Source: a candidate division BRC1 bacterium ADurb.Bin183 (GTDB lineage Bacteria > Sumerlaeota > Sumerlaeia > MWCT01). Taken from it: 64,000 nt of DNA. Below the pieces are notes generated by a model. The model was given only the letters and a program-made list of their open reading frames with translations, ran no database searches and had not been told where the DNA came from. The stretch covers positions 62,001-126,000 of the forward strand of contig MWCT01000003.1 of NCBI GenBank assembly GCA_002070185.1, written 5' to 3'. Both the position numbers and the translations under genes were made by a program. Shown here one piece after another: positions 1-8,900 of this stretch (positions within the stretch are counted from its first letter, which is position 1; every line of letters begins with the position of its first letter).

Positions 1-1
1 A

Positions 2-1093
2 AAAGAACCCCCCTCCTGTATTCTTGCCGGGTTCTCTATTTTGAATGGAGAAAACGCCCTAACCTTCGGCTCCGGCGGCGGTATTTGCGGCAAAGGAACC
101 CGCGCCACCATCAGATATAACATCATTGCCGAAAATAACGCATTCTGGGGCGGCGGCATCGCCGAATGCGGCGGCTTGATTGAGCACAACACAATTGATA
201 AGAACAACGCCGAGCAGCTCGGAGGCGGGCTCTACCTTTGCAATGGGACTATCAAAAATAACGAAATCACAAAAAATGTTGTTGTGATGGACAAAGGCTG
301 CGGCGGCGGACTTTACGGCTGCGGCGGCAACATCTCCTTCAATATTATTGAAAACAACAGAGCCAGAGGTTTGCTGGGGCAGGGCGGCGGACTTTTCAAC
401 TGCAATGGCGTTATTGAAAAAAATAGTATCATAAGCAACTACGCAACATCGCAAGGAGGCGGTATCAGCACCTCCTTTGCTCAAATCATCGGCAACCGGA
501 TTACCAACAATCAAGCGGCGGATAATCAAGGCGGCGGGCTTTTCCGATGCCACGGGAAAATATCGGAAAATTTCATCATTGGAAATACTGCCGGCACAAA
601 TGGCGGCGGCATGGCGCGGTGTTCCAGCTTTGCCGCAAACAATATCATTCATTCGAACAGCTGTTCCGGCAAAGGCGGAGGCATTTTCGATTTCCGCGGA
701 TTGCTGGTGAACAACACGATTTATGGCAACACAGCCCAAGTCGCCGGCGGCGGGCTTGCCGATTGCAGCCATTTTATCCGCAGCTGCATCGTCTGGGGCA
801 ACAACGCCCCGCAGTCGCCGGGGGCTCACAATTCAAAACACTTTTCCTATTGCGACCTCCAAGAATTAGATGGCAGAGGCTCCCACAATATTTCCGCGGA
901 TCCCCTGTTTGAAAATGTCTTGAACGGCGATTTCCATCTTTCGCCCCTCTCCCCATGCATTGACGCCGGCGGACGTTTCCCCGATGTGACCATTGACTTC
1001 GAGGGCGATCCCCGACCTTTTGACGCCATTCCGGAGCACAGCGGCGATGGGTATAATTACGACATCGGCGCGGATGAATTCATCGGGAAGTAA
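2..1093 (+). CDS. Parallel beta-helix repeat surface protein, 3' part only
   Basis: The reading frame is open from the first bases of the window, so the gene begins upstream and the TTG at 41 is only an internal codon. The visible part is a series of short repeats built on GGG(I/L) turns and N-x-I-x-x-N strands, such as GGGIAECGGLIEHN and GGGLFRCHGKISEN. This pattern is typical of right-handed parallel beta-helix (PbH1, polymorphic-outer-membrane-protein-like) proteins. It ends with a segment carrying DPLF, SPCIDAG and DIGADEF, the usual C-terminal cap of such secreted proteins in many environmental bacteria. An extracellular or surface role is expected from the family. Ligand and anchoring cannot be told because the N-terminus is missing. 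A strong terminator follows at 1137-1176. Confidence 0.8.
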   Translation, partial: KEPPSCILAGFSILNGENALTFGSGGGICGKGTRATIRYNIIAENNAFWGGGIAECGGLIEHNTIDKNNAEQLGGGLYLCNGTIKNNEITKNVVVMDKGCGGGLYGCGGNISFNIIENNRARGLLGQGGGLFNCNGVIEKNSIISNYATSQGGGISTSFAQIIGNRITNNQAADNQGGGLFRCHGKISENFIIGNTAGTNGGGMARCSSFAANNIIHSNSCSGKGGGIFDFRGLLVNNTIYGNTAQVAGGGLADCSHFIRSCIVWGNNAPQSPGAHNSKHFSYCDLQELDGRGSHNISADPLFENVLNGDFHLSPLSPCIDAGGRFPDVTIDFEGDPRPFDAIPEHSGDGYNYDIGADEFIGK

Positions 1094-1136
1094 AGTTTAG
1101 ACGCCGCATGCGGCTTTGAAATGTTTACCTTGATTC

Positions 1137-1176
1137 AAATCGGCGGGAGACTGGAATCTCCTGCCGATTTCTTTTT
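1137..1176 (+). terminator. Intrinsic terminator after the beta-helix gene
   Basis: A 14-base-pair stem (1137-1150 with 1157-1170, one G-U pair) with a 6-base loop is followed by CTTTTT. It lies 44 bases after the stop at 1093 and separates this gene from the glycosyltransferase operon. A small palindrome, GCCGCATGCGGC, sits between the stop and the terminator. Confidence 0.85.
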
Positions 1177-1277
1177 CATTGAATTCTATTATTAGATTAT
1201 GAATATTTTTTAATAATTTATTTCGCGAATGGATTTTATTCTAACTAAAATCATTTATTGCCGGCGGAAAAAATAAA

Positions 1278-1991
1278 ATGAACGAATGCGCCATCAGCGT
1301 TATTGTTCCCTGTTTTAATGAAGCGGAAAACGTGGAACCGCTTTATCGGGAACTGGCTGAGGTTTTGATGCCGATGAATAAACCGTTTGAGATTTTGTTT
1401 GTGGACGACGGCAGCGCGGATGAAACGCCTCATAAAGCGCGCGCAATTGCCGCGGTTCATCCCGAAGTCCGGCTCCTCCGCCACAAGCGCAACTTTGGTC
1501 AGAGCGCCGCTTTCATGACCGGATTCGAAAACGCCGCCGGCGAAATCATCATCACAATGGATGCCGATTTGCAAAACGACCCGCACGACATCCCCCGATT
1601 GCTTGCCCAACTCGAAGGTTGCGACATCGTCTGCGGAATCCGGGCAAAGCGCAAGGACACATGGCTCCGCCGCCAGTCCACCAAAATTGCCAATGCTGTT
1701 AGGGGTTGGATTCTTAAAGACGGGATACGAGACGCCGGATGCGCCTTCCGCGTTTTCCGCCGCCTCATTCTCCGCCAGTTAATCTGTTTCCGCGGTTTGC
1801 ACCGCTTTCTGCCGACGCTGTGCGTCATTCACGGTTTCCGCGTGTGCCAGACTGAAATCAATCATCGCCCCCGCATGAGCGGCGTCTCCAAATACGGCAT
1901 CGGCAACCGCCTCTTTGTTGGCATTCACGACCTTTTTGCCATACGCTGGTATCGAAAACGTCATTTCCCCATCAACCGGCTGGAAGATTAA
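1278..1991 (+). CDS. Family 2 glycosyltransferase (DPM1/GtrB/ArnC-like)
   Basis: The 237-residue protein has the GT2 fold signatures: an N-terminal SVIVPCFNEAENV strand and nucleotide loop, FVDDGSADET, a KRNFGQSAAF segment and TMDADLQNDP with the metal-binding DxD. The end (SGVSKYGIGNRL, then a basic amphipathic stretch) matches polyprenyl-phosphate glycosyltransferases of the ArnC/GtrB group. The two C-terminal transmembrane helices common in GtrB are absent. The expected reaction is transfer of a sugar from a nucleotide donor to undecaprenyl phosphate at the inner leaflet. The next gene begins 7 bases downstream and encodes LAB_N and GT39 domains, so the pair likely makes and then uses a lipid-linked sugar to modify lipid A, glycan or protein. 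The sugar cannot be predicted. Confidence 0.85.
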   Translation: MNECAISVIVPCFNEAENVEPLYRELAEVLMPMNKPFEILFVDDGSADETPHKARAIAAVHPEVRLLRHKRNFGQSAAFMTGFENAAGEIIITMDADLQNDPHDIPRLLAQLEGCDIVCGIRAKRKDTWLRRQSTKIANAVRGWILKDGIRDAGCAFRVFRRLILRQLICFRGLHRFLPTLCVIHGFRVCQTEINHRPRMSGVSKYGIGNRLFVGIHDLFAIRWYRKRHFPINRLED

Positions 1992-1998
1992 ATCACAG

Positions 1999-4176
1999 AT
2001 GGATATCCTTCGCGACAAATGGGTCTGGTTTGGAATGGCGGGAAATCTAATCTTCTCCGCCCGTGTGATTATTCAATGGTTCGCAAGTGAAAAGGCAAAA
2101 AAAAGCGTCGCGCCGCGCATCTATTGGTGGATTAGCCTCATCGCAGCCGCCATCCTTATCGCATATAGCCTCCACCGCTCCGCAGACCCCAAATACAAAA
2201 ACGACCCGAACGCCCTCCCTATTTTGGTCGGATTGATTGTCTCCCTTGTGCCATATATTCGCAATCTGATGATTAGCTATAATGCGCGGCGGCGTTGGCA
2301 TATCTTAAGCTATTTTTTCTCCGCTTGCGTTTTCATCATCTGCATCATACTTCTTACACGCGCCAAACCGCATATCACATGGACGCCGGTCTTCTTTATC
2401 GGATGGCTCGGCTCCATCATCTGGTACACTCGGTTCCTCTGGCAGTGGATTTATTCCGAGCGCTCCCGCGAAAGCGCCTTTCCCATCTCCTTTTGGTATT
2501 TGAGTCTCGCAGGTCTGACGCTCATAAGCATTTATATCATTATCATGAAAGACCCAGTTTACATTCTGGGCAATGTTTTTAACATCATCCCCATCAGCCG
2601 GAATATTCTGATTATGAAAAAAATCCGCGTTCTCCATGCAATATTTCAATCGGCGGAAAAACGCCCTTATCTGACGGCGGCGATTATCGTCCTCGCGATT
2701 CTTCTTCTGCCCGCGTGGTTGCGCCCCCCGCAGCTGCCCGATGAAGGACGTTATGCCGAAGTGGCGCGCGACATGCTTGTGAAAAATAATTGGCTGACGC
2801 CGGAATTGAACGGCGTTCCCCATCTGACAAAGCCGCCGCTTTTTTACGCTTGCGCCGCCGCCATGATGGTGCTTGTTGGACAACATATCTTCGCCGTTCG
2901 CCTCGTTTCCATCCTCGCTTTTCTCGCAGGAATATTTGCCGGAATTCGCTGGGCGCGGCGTCATGCGGGCGTTCGCGCCGCAGGTCTGGCGGCAATCTTC
3001 GGCGCCGCCATGCTCCAATCGCTTTTTGTGGGGCATTTTGCCGACTTGAATTGCCTCTTTACATTTTGGCTGACGTTGAGCCTTCTTTGTTTTTATAACG
3101 CGGCAAGCAATCCAAAAGACCATTGGGCTTGGGCGGGGGCATGGCTCTTTTTTGCGCTCGGTTTTAATACCAAAGGACCGCCCGCATTGATGATTATTAT
3201 CCTGACGCTTGTTGCCTATAGATTCGTTTCAGGGAAACGTTATGCCTTCCCATGGACTAAATGGCTCTGGGGCATCGCGCTCTATCTTGCCGTATCGCTG
3301 CCGTGGTTTATCTGGATTGTTATTAAAGAAGGCGAGCGGCTAATTTCATTTTGGGGGATTGACATCTTTCGCAGAACCGCGGCGGGCGGAAGCGAGTCGG
3401 AGGGCGGGTTGCCCGGTTTTTATATTCTGGTATTTTTTATCGGCGGACTCCCTTGGTCTTTCATGATAGTCCATCATCTGATTAAATCGCTTAAAGGCGC
3501 GCCCAAAAGTTTCCGGGCGTTGCTGATGAGGGCTCGCGGGATGCCGCCCCCGCAGCTCTGGCTTTTATGCTGGTTTCTGGCGACGATGCTCTCTTTTTCG
3601 CTTCTTATGTCCAAAATGATAAGTTATGTGCAGCCCGCCTATCCCGCCTTTTCTCTCCTGCTGGCGCTTCTCTATGCGGACATGCCAAAGGAAACCGAAA
3701 ATAAACTCCGCATCCCGCTGCTTGCCGCCATCGCCGTCCCTGCGCTTTTGTTATGGGGTTGGGCGTTTTACGGAAATCATCTGGTCAAAAAGGAAAAGCC
3801 CGATATCCCTCGGCTGGCGTCAAAAATCATCGAACCCAACTGGATTGCCAACCGCTTGGCGCAGATGCGGGAGCGTCCTTTCATGCTTGTGCAATATCGA
3901 GATTTTGAGGAAATTTTCAATTTTGCCGCGCGCCGCGATTCCGAACTCATCCGCAGCGCCGTTCATCGCGAATGGAAAGTCCCTCGCCCGACGAGAGAGC
4001 ATCTTATGGATTTGAATCGCTGGGTGGATGAGGGGCGCCCCATTGCGCTGGTTTGCGAGGTTGATAAATATGATGAAGGCTTTCCTGAAATTATGGCAAA
4101 ATTGACCCCGCTTTTTATTGGACAGCGCTTTGCATTTTTAGTATCTCAATCAGTATTAACTGGCGCGGCGGAATAA
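1999..4176 (+). CDS. Fusion of two LAB_N membrane domains to an ArnT-like GT39 glycosyltransferase
   Basis: ATG 1999 is chosen because it follows the GT2 stop by 7 bases and opens directly on the first domain; the frame is open from 1915. The product has 725 residues. Residues about 5-75 and 124-200 are two copies of the LAB_N domain (lipid A disaccharide synthase N-terminal region), each with the pattern WFGMAGN/FIGWLGS, ARVIIQW/TRFLWQW, SE-K/R and a following hydrophobic helix. From about 215 to the end is a multi-spanning GT-C protein with LPDEGRYAE near residue 246 and a TKPPLFY loop, as in ArnT and other GT39 enzymes that use polyprenyl-phosphate sugars. The usual arrangement is separate genes (GT2, a LAB_N protein, GT39). 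Here the last two are one polypeptide, suggesting that flipping or positioning of the lipid-linked sugar is coupled to transfer in the periplasm. Role inferred from family and context. Confidence 0.8.
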   Translation: MDILRDKWVWFGMAGNLIFSARVIIQWFASEKAKKSVAPRIYWWISLIAAAILIAYSLHRSADPKYKNDPNALPILVGLIVSLVPYIRNLMISYNARRRWHILSYFFSACVFIICIILLTRAKPHITWTPVFFIGWLGSIIWYTRFLWQWIYSERSRESAFPISFWYLSLAGLTLISIYIIIMKDPVYILGNVFNIIPISRNILIMKKIRVLHAIFQSAEKRPYLTAAIIVLAILLLPAWLRPPQLPDEGRYAEVARDMLVKNNWLTPELNGVPHLTKPPLFYACAAAMMVLVGQHIFAVRLVSILAFLAGIFAGIRWARRHAGVRAAGLAAIFGAAMLQSLFVGHFADLNCLFTFWLTLSLLCFYNAASNPKDHWAWAGAWLFFALGFNTKGPPALMIIILTLVAYRFVSGKRYAFPWTKWLWGIALYLAVSLPWFIWIVIKEGERLISFWGIDIFRRTAAGGSESEGGLPGFYILVFFIGGLPWSFMIVHHLIKSLKGAPKSFRALLMRARGMPPPQLWLLCWFLATMLSFSLLMSKMISYVQPAYPAFSLLLALLYADMPKETENKLRIPLLAAIAVPALLLWGWAFYGNHLVKKEKPDIPRLASKIIEPNWIANRLAQMRERPFMLVQYRDFEEIFNFAARRDSELIRSAVHREWKVPRPTREHLMDLNRWVDEGRPIALVCEVDKYDEGFPEIMAKLTPLFIGQRFAFLVSQSVLTGAAE

Positions 4177-4199
4177 AAAACCTCCCCGGATTCATTGAA

Positions 4200-5909
4200 A
4201 TGACATCCTCGCCCTTAGCCGTCATATTCAAAGCCAAGCACCGCATGGTTGATAATTACATCCAAGCGATGAAAAACCATATTTGGATTCACGCCATCAT
4301 GGCGCTCCTTGTTGTCATCATCCTTGTGGGCGGAGGTTCGGGCTTCTTTTATGTGCTCTTTGATTTTCTCCTTTCGGAAAACCTTCAACCATTCGGCGGC
4401 GACCTGCTGAACTATTTAATAGGAATGATATTTCTGACCTTTTTTTCCATGCTCATTTTTTCGAATATCATTATAACACTTTCCACAACTTACATTTCCC
4501 ATGAGCTTGATTTTTACATGGCGCTGCCCATCCGGCACAGAAGCCTCTTCGCCGTCAAACTGGTCGAGTCCGTCATATACAGCTCTTGGGCATTTGCCAT
4601 CCTCGCCGTGCCGATTTTCTTCGCATACGGAGCGGCGGGCAAACTTCCATGGATTTATTATCCGCTGACAATCTTGATGGTGATGCCGTTTTTGATTCTG
4701 CCGGGCGCGCTTGGCGCAATCATCACCATGCTCATCTCCGCCTATCTCCCCGCCAGAAAAACGCGCGCCATATCCATCGTCCTTGCCGCCGGCAGCATCG
4801 CAGTCACGGTGATGACGGTTCGGATTCTCGGCTTCCGCCAGATATTCAGCCTCTCCGATGTTAAAAATTTCAACGAGATTATGAACTTCCTCCGTATGGG
4901 CAACGAACCCGCCCTTCCCAGCTACTGGGTAACTCAAGGGCTGATTTGCGCCGGCAAGGGCGATGTGCGCCAGTGGTTTTACTGGTTCTGCGTTCTGCTT
5001 TCCTCCGCATTGATGGCGCTGCTAATCTGCTGGTGGATGGCGCCGACTCTATACTATAAAGGGTGGTGCCTTTCAAAAGAATCAGGAACGCAATCCACAG
5101 CGGGCGGTCGCCTTTCGCCGTTGAATATAACCGAATCCTTCCTGCGCTTTCTCCCCGCGCGCACCCGCGCCCTCGTCGCAAAGGATATCAAAACATTCTG
5201 GCGCGATCCGGCTCAGTGGACGCAGATTATCATCCTTTTCGGTCTCCTCTTCATCTACATCGCCAACCTACGCAGCGCCTCCCGCTATACAGGCGCAATT
5301 AACATTTTCATCCCGCGATGGCAGATGCTCCTCTCCTTTTTTAACCTTGGCGCAACCTGCTTTATCCTTTCGATTATCACAACCCGTTTCATCTATCCGA
5401 TGCTCTCATTGGAAGGAAAGCAGTTCTGGCTGATAGGGCTTGCGCCTATGGATCGCTGCCACATCGTCTGGGAAAAATTTTGGCTCAGCGCAATCACATC
5501 CCTGATTATGGCGGAGGGGATGATGTTCTTTTCCAATTACATCCTCAAGGTGGACACGCTCATACGGATTGTGTCCGCCTCAACGATTTTCATCATGAGC
5601 TTCGGATTGACGAGCCTCTCAGTCGGGCTTGGCGCATACTCGCCGGACTTCAAAGAGGATAACCCCGCCCGCATCGCCAACGGTCTCGGCGGAACGCTCA
5701 ACGTCATTCTCAGCCTCATCTATACAGGCATTGTGATTGCCTTTGAACTTTTCCCGCTGTATCTGGATGCCATTGGAAAACGCCCCCTTAAAAGCTGGCA
5801 TATCCAATACGTCCTCCCCTATGCAGCGGCGTTTATCCTCATCAACGCCTTAATACTTATTCTGCCGATGAAGTTGGGACTCAAACGCTGGCGAAAGATG
5901 GAAATGTAA
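4200..5909 (+). CDS. ABC-type exporter permease (ABC-2-like)
   Basis: This 569-residue polytopic membrane protein has two similar halves, each with about six hydrophobic helices, and a cytoplasmic segment near the middle (residues about 290-330). The first half carries the phrase LDFYMALPIRHRSLF and the second half KQFWLIGLAPMDRCHIVWEKF. This is the coupling-loop pattern seen in permeases of large ABC exporters that pair with a separate ATPase. No ATPase is adjacent. The only free ABC ATPase in the window is at 52566-53297, and whether it pairs with this protein is unknown. The gene starts 24 bases after the GT39 fusion and ends 18 bases before the 1,642-residue repeat protein, so it lies in one transcription unit with them. 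Substrate unknown. Confidence 0.7.
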   Translation: MTSSPLAVIFKAKHRMVDNYIQAMKNHIWIHAIMALLVVIILVGGGSGFFYVLFDFLLSENLQPFGGDLLNYLIGMIFLTFFSMLIFSNIIITLSTTYISHELDFYMALPIRHRSLFAVKLVESVIYSSWAFAILAVPIFFAYGAAGKLPWIYYPLTILMVMPFLILPGALGAIITMLISAYLPARKTRAISIVLAAGSIAVTVMTVRILGFRQIFSLSDVKNFNEIMNFLRMGNEPALPSYWVTQGLICAGKGDVRQWFYWFCVLLSSALMALLICWWMAPTLYYKGWCLSKESGTQSTAGGRLSPLNITESFLRFLPARTRALVAKDIKTFWRDPAQWTQIIILFGLLFIYIANLRSASRYTGAINIFIPRWQMLLSFFNLGATCFILSIITTRFIYPMLSLEGKQFWLIGLAPMDRCHIVWEKFWLSAITSLIMAEGMMFFSNYILKVDTLIRIVSASTIFIMSFGLTSLSVGLGAYSPDFKEDNPARIANGLGGTLNVILSLIYTGIVIAFELFPLYLDAIGKRPLKSWHIQYVLPYAAAFILINALILILPMKLGLKRWRKMEM

Positions 5910-5926
5910 TTGTAAGGATAAAAGAT

Positions 5927-8900
5927 ATGAAAAAAACAATCGAGATTTTTCTTACTTTGATTATTTTAGCAATCCTCTTATGGGGAGGCGCCGTATGGTA
6001 TTTCAAATATCAAACCCTGCCGCAGTCTGAAATCAAAAAACCGGCGGCGGTAAAAACTCCAGCGCCCAAACCCGCGCCATCAGATGAAACCCAATCGTCC
6101 ACCCAGCCGACTCCCACGCCGGCGCCGACGCCTGCGCCCGCTGCGTCGCCTTTTTCGCATTTCAGCGGACGTTTCATTGATGAAACAGGGAATCCAATCA
6201 GCGATGCGGAAATCAGGCTTTATGCCAAAACGGATATCTTGTTCATATCCATCATCAAGGAAAACGAGCTGGAAACATCCCCGACCGCCACAGTCATAAC
6301 AGATGCCGAGGGGCGCTTTGCCTTTGATTGCCTTGAACCGAATACTTATTTTGTGGAGGCGCGGCGCAATCAGTCGCATTCGCTCTGGCTTTTGCACCCT
6401 TTGAGTTTCGCCGCCGGCAAAGATTTCACCGGCTTCGATATCCCCATGCCGGCGGGCGCTCCGCTGAAGGGCGCCGTTCTTGATGCGCAATCAAAACCAA
6501 TCGCGGAAGCGGATGTGTTTTTATTTGGAGACGTTTACGCGCGCAAATTTTTCAGCCGCATTAAAACAGATGCGCATGGCGAATTCCAATTCCCAGACGC
6601 CCCGCGCAACACAAACCTTGTCCTCGCTTCCAAAAAGGCGGGTTATGCCTATACCTTCCGGACAGGACTTCGCATCCCCGCCGCCGAAACCAGCGGAACT
6701 ATCAAACTCCACCTTGATGAGGAGCTCTCCATCAAAGGCGCCGTCTTTGCTCCGGATGGCAAACCTGCCGAGGGCGCGGAGATTTTCTGCAAATTCGTTC
6801 CCGATAACGCCGAAAAATTTCCTGTAACACTTAAATCAGTCAAAACTCTATCCGATGGCTTATTTGAATTTCACAACCTCGGCGCGGGCAGGGCATATCT
6901 TTCTATCATCGGAACAGGCGAGGAAAAAATCCTGTCCCGCATAATCCTAATCGAAAAAGGCAAATCGCCGGAAACCCTCTCGCTCAAACTTGAACAAGGC
7001 AGAACAGTCTCAGGCGTTGTGGTTGATGAGGAAGGCACATCGCAGACCAAAACGCGCCTTTATTATTTTGATATCACAGGGCATGTTGTTTCCGCATGGA
7101 CGGATGCCCAAGGGGAATTCACTCTTAAAGGTTTGGGCGAGGGCGGCATTTATATCAAGGCGCTTTCTGCCGATAAACCCGAAATTGGAAAGATGCTCTC
7201 TGCCGATGGCAGACGGGAGCGCATCGTGCTCAAAAAAGGCGCATCCATTATGGGCAAGATTTTTCGAGCCGATAACAAACAACCCATCCCTCTGGCTATA
7301 TTTAGCGTCAGAAATCACGGCGAATGCCTGACCAATTCCCGCGGCGAGTTTCAGTACCATTACCTTTCCGAAGATAAAACCGCTTACACCTCCGCCAATG
7401 CGGAAAACCTTGCCAGCAAATACGGACCCATCCTGCAATTAAAACCCGGCAGCGCGCATTATGGATTAGATTTCGCCCTAAGCAACGGAGGCACTGTCAG
7501 CGGGTATGTCTTTGACGAAGGAACAAACAAGCCCATCATCGGCGCAAAGGTCTTTTGCACCATCCCGGATATTGAACCTGTTTATACCGATGAGAACGGG
7601 CATTATAAATTAACAAATATGCCCGAAGTTGACCTGATGCTCAGCGCTTCCGCCGAAGGATATTCAACCGCCAAAGAACAACTGGCGCACCCCAAAGAGG
7701 GCGAGGAATTAACCAAAATCAATTTCTATCTTAAAAAGGCGGCGCAGATTAGCGGCGTGATAAAAACCAAAGCCGGCGAGCCCGTTTGCGATGCCGAAGT
7801 CGGCGCCGCATGGGGACGCTTCTCCTCCTTAATCAAGGATTTCAACAATGAAACCGCAAAATCCGGCAGCGACGGGCAATACACCCTTTCCGATATTCCG
7901 GCGGAAGAGCCCATCTCCCTCCGCGCAAAACACGACGACCATGCCCCAACGTTTTTAGGACCTCTCTATTTAAAGCCCGGCGAAAAACGCCAGAATGTGG
8001 ATTTCATTATGACCGAAGGCGGAAGCATCGCCGGCGCGGTCATGGATGAAAACGGCAAGCCGCTCCCCGAAACGGAAGTTGCCGCAAACCGACCCACCAA
8101 CAAGCACATCATGTCCTCCTTTGTGGACATCGCCAGCACGATGGAAACAGCAAAATTTGTATCCGCCGATGAAGAGGGCAAATACGAAATAAAACACCTT
8201 GCGCCCGGCGACTACCTTGTTCTGGCAAGAGCAAAGAAAACCGCAAAACCCCAATTCGTTTATGATTTGAAAAAAAACATTGTAGTGGTTGAAGAGGAAA
8301 CAACCGCAGGCGTTAATTTCAAACTCAAGCGCGCGGCGGCTCTTGCCGGATTCATCCGCGACGACACCGGCAAAGGCATCGAAGGCGCACGCATCGCCGC
8401 CTTCCAGATGAACTTTGAAAAACCCATGATGCAATTTGACAGTTCAAAAAACGACGGCGCATTTCGCATTGATGGTCTTCCCGCCGGCGGATACATGCTC
8501 ACGGCTGAAAAACGCCCCCATCCGCAAATAATGAAAACGAACGTTATTGCGCCGAATGAAAACCTTGAATTGATTATGGAATCAGGCGGAACCATTCGCG
8601 GAATCGTCCTGGATAAAAAAACAAAAAAGCCTATCGCCGATTACAAAATCATCGCCGAATATGCATCCGCCGGTTTGATGCCGGGGATGGGCATGAACAT
8701 TGAACGGCAAAACAACCGCTCGCAAGATGTGCGCAATGATACCGGAACGTTTGAAATCACCGGCTTAAAATCGGGCAAATATAATTTGAAAGTTCGAGCC
8801 GCATCGTATGCCTCTGGGCAAAAATCCGGCATCAAGGTTGAGAGCAATAAAACGGTTGAAGGAATTGTGATTGATATGGACGTTGGCATTGCCATCAAAG

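Noticed and set aside
59-829. Minus-strand open frame of 256 codons
   Set aside because: It is antisense to the beta-helix repeats and owes its openness to GC-rich repetitive codons.
41-1093. Possible CRISPR-like repetition in the first kilobase
   Set aside because: The repetition is protein-level beta-helix turns with varied codons, not constant direct repeats and spacers.
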